Source of the DNA: Straminergon stramineum
Lineage: Eukaryota > Streptophyta > Bryopsida > Hypnales > Calliergonaceae
Length of the DNA stretch: 64,000 bases
Direction: 5' to 3'
Assembly (NCBI GenBank): GCA_963920665.1
Contig: OY987266.1
Coordinates: 21,316,248-21,380,247, forward strand
Positions 61,669 to 64,000 of this stretch are shown here, in pieces; positions within the stretch are counted from its first letter, which is position 1; every line of letters begins with the position of its first letter. The position numbers were made by a program, and so were the translations under genes. The notes beneath the pieces are model-generated. The model made no database searches. It was not told the DNA's origin and saw only the letters and a list, made by a program, of their open reading frames with translations.

Positions 61669-62070
61669 ATGGGATCCACGAGAGTTTGCACGGGGCTCCT
61701 GATGTTGGTGGCCACCCTTGCAACCGTGAGCTCGGTGGCGGCGGTGACGCTGATTATCGAGAACGAGAGCGTCACGGTGGGTCAGATGCTGGACGTGCAC
61801 TGCCACAACAACGACGGCAAGGACTTCGGCGTGCAGCAGGTGAAGCCGTTCACGCACATCTCCTGGACGTTCACCACGGGATTTCTTGGAAGAGACGTCA
61901 TGACGTGCACGTTCACGTCGGCCGGAAAGCCCACCACCACCATCGACGTCTTCAAGGGATACTCCTACAATCGACCGCCGTGCAACTGCAATGGCGTGGA
62001 CACTTGCTTCTGGCAAGCCTTGAACGAAGGGTTCTGGTGCAACCACAACTTCGTCCAGAAATGGAGGTGA
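61669..62070 (+). CDS. Secreted S1 self-incompatibility-type protein (SPH family), 133 aa
   Basis: Single-exon ORF. Residues 1-25 form a typical signal peptide (basic start, then [17 protein letters not shown]), so the product is secreted. The mature part has the plant self-incompatibility S1 order: a first strand [22 protein letters not shown], an HISWTF core strand, a TCTF strand, a DVFKGYS strand and a Cys-rich end (PPCNCNG, CFW, FWCNHN). In poppy the founding member is a pistil-secreted signal; most relatives have no known role. Length fits the family (about 110-150 aa). Codons are far GC-richer than the flanks. The ATG chosen is the one that starts the signal peptide; an upstream in-frame extension has no ATG. 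The 130-aa antisense ORF is a shadow. Confidence 0.85.
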   Translation: MGSTRVCTGLLMLVATLATVSSVAAVTLIIENESVTVGQMLDVHCHNNDGKDFGVQQVKPFTHISWTFTTGFLGRDVMTCTFTSAGKPTTTIDVFKGYSYNRPPCNCNGVDTCFWQALNEGFWCNHNFVQKWR

Positions 62071-64000
62071 TCGATCACATCAGTCAACTACTCCAATTTA
62101 TGATCAGCCAGAGCATCCCTACTTAGTTGTGGTGCACATTCGGCACTTTGCTTTGTCTGTCTGAATGAGTAACTTGCACATTGATCACCTTTTTATGATT
62201 GAGTCAATTAGGTGATGCAATGTGGTAAGTCTTTTAGTGTTTAGTGTCGAATCTGCTAGCATAATACCGACGGTAGATCGGTTGTTTGAAAGATTTCAAA
62301 TGGTGTTTTTTCAAGTAATAAATGTTGGCCAATTCAAGCTCAAGGATTATCTCCAGGGGCGGATGATTGTTGCACTGTACAGAGCCTTAGTTAGTTTGTG
62401 AGGTCAGTCAGATGACTTTAAGAGATTTGTGGTTCCTACACATCAAGGCGATATATGTAATATAGTAGATTTGGTATGTTTGGTTTGGAAAACTTCGTCT
62501 GGGAAATGGTGCAGCCTGGGCGTGGCGACATTACTGATGTTGTGGTGGCATGGGTTGCAATACCGATGAATATTTAAGAATTTCACCTTGTGTATTCATT
62601 GAATTGACATAATTTGAGAGAGGCAAACGTTTTGGGCATCCAAAATCTAAGCTAGGACAAAAATTATTAACAAGCTCGAACAAGGTCCGTTTGCCTCCAT
62701 CCCAGATAGGCAACTACAGTGGCAAGTTTCTCTAATCGCTATGCAAGAATCTAAAGGAAGAAGAATCTTTCCGATCCTATGGTGAGGTGTCGCCAAGGCC
62801 TCGATCAGGGAAGAACACTTTGGATCATTAATTGAATGTCCTGCAGGCATGTTTGTCAAAACGAAATTTAGAGTTCCACAAATTATGTGACATTCAAATG
62901 CCAAGAGCTCTAAAATCTACCGCTTGTATAGTTTTGACTATTTGAGACTTCGATCGGTTGATTCAGTGAGGTTGGAGATCATGGGCAAGTCAAAACTGCT
63001 GCAGTACCAGTTGGGGAGCTGAAAACTTCGCCAATTGTAAACCTTTGCCAATTTTGCCAATGTAAAAAATATGAACATCTTTGCTGCAAATTGATGTAGA
63101 AGTACATGAGGTGGTCAATTGATCATTGACCATCAATGAATAATGATAGAGGTCATCGATGCATAGGTACCTTGAAAAACAACATACAGTATACCTTTTA
63201 TCAGCCCTTGAACTTGGATATAAATATATTAGAACTTATTTCCTAACGCCATGTCGCATTTCAACTTTCAAGAAAATTCCACCCTGACCAACTATCAGAT
63301 CACTACCAGAACTCTATTTCATAAGCCCAATTGCCCTTCAAGATATTATACAATTCAAATTGCGCTGGGGATATCCCAATGCGAAGCTTGTTCATGAGAC
63401 ACGACTGAAACGAGACAAGCTTGATGTGATAGCCAAGCTGGAAGGATCTCACGGATCTGCATCGAGAGTACAATCTCAGATTGCAAGCAAGCCTGAGTCT
63501 TTGACAGATTGCTACCAGGAGCATATGCTCTGTGACCATTGTCAGTACCGTTTTAGCTTTAAAGATTGATGCAATTCAAAAAGTCAAGAAGACTTCACGT
63601 GCTCATGTCGAGCATATTCCTTCAGGACGGAATTGACAATTTTCAGTTAAAATGACAAAAACTTAGCTCAGTTACCGATGTACTTACTAAACTGGAATTT
63701 ACTCCAGTCTTTGTTATCAAGTGTCCAGAGAGAAATTGAGTCACACCGGTCAATATATGTAATTATCTATTTTACAATGACACTTTTTAATAGTTCTTCG
63801 AACTTTTATCATGAAATATATATGTTTGACAGCACATTGCTTGGCAATTTGTTTAAAGTAATGATATATTTTTTTTTTATCACTGCAGGAAAATAAACTG
63901 GCTGCCTCTCCTCTCAGTTCATTGCTATTTCTCCCAAAATATGGACTGGTGCATCTCATCTCATTTCGGAAGAGTAACCGAGATTGTCTTTCAGAAAACC
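62071..64000. other. 3' flank and intergenic DNA
   Basis: No gene is supported. An ORF at 63360-63569 has non-repetitive, gene-like composition but no recognisable family. A possible splice acceptor (TCACTGCAG, ending 63889) near the window edge could belong to a gene that continues beyond 64000. Confidence 0.35.

Noticed and set aside
61654..62126. 130-146-codon ORFs overlapping the S1-type gene in other frames
   Set aside because: His/Arg-rich shadows caused by high GC in the real gene; no signal peptide or family pattern.

Overview
This is a nuclear land-plant sequence: long AT-rich, repeat-filled intergenic DNA around three GC-richer gene islands. The genes use GT-AG introns, and the families present (a plant-type kinesin-7 and an S1 self-incompatibility-type secreted protein) are typical of plants. 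I cannot fix the species. The very intron-rich kinesin and the thymine-rich intergenic DNA would fit a bryophyte or another non-seed plant, but that is a low-confidence inference. There is no rRNA gene, CRISPR array, operon or bacterial feature.

Layout. 1-4.1 kb: AT-rich DNA with three fold-back or inverted-repeat elements and a possible SINE. 4.1-16.3 kb: GC-richer island with a 23-exon kinesin-7 gene (5135-15543, 1342 aa, every splice phase consistent). 16.3-33.6 kb: gene desert of miniature inverted-repeat elements and three tandem-repeat blocks. 33.6-39.6 kb: second island with a 9-exon multi-pass membrane protein (34536-38273, about 476 aa) that resembles the 7TM half of GOST/lung-seven-TM proteins. 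39.6-49.9 kb: desert with more elements and a long AT microsatellite. 49.9-56.7 kb: a decayed minus-strand repeat ORF, split by a young CACTA-type miniature element and by a 4.6-kb array of four ~1.1-kb tandem units. 56.7-61.6 kb: a 30-bp minisatellite and further elements. 61.67-62.07 kb: an intact S1-family secreted protein gene. The remainder to 64 kb shows nothing I can name.

The three genes have no evident functional link: a microtubule motor, an endomembrane 7TM-like protein and a secreted small protein. The most notable signals are in the repeat fraction. One dispersed family is flanked by TTAA and has termini starting CCCCTAAA or CCCTTAAA, the terminal grammar of piggyBac-type elements. 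Another family is of CACTA-type fold-backs, two of them with matching 3-bp target duplications. The decayed ORF keeps a single reading frame through nine stop codons. The 1.1-kb tandem units retain a small ORF whose changes look selected in frame.
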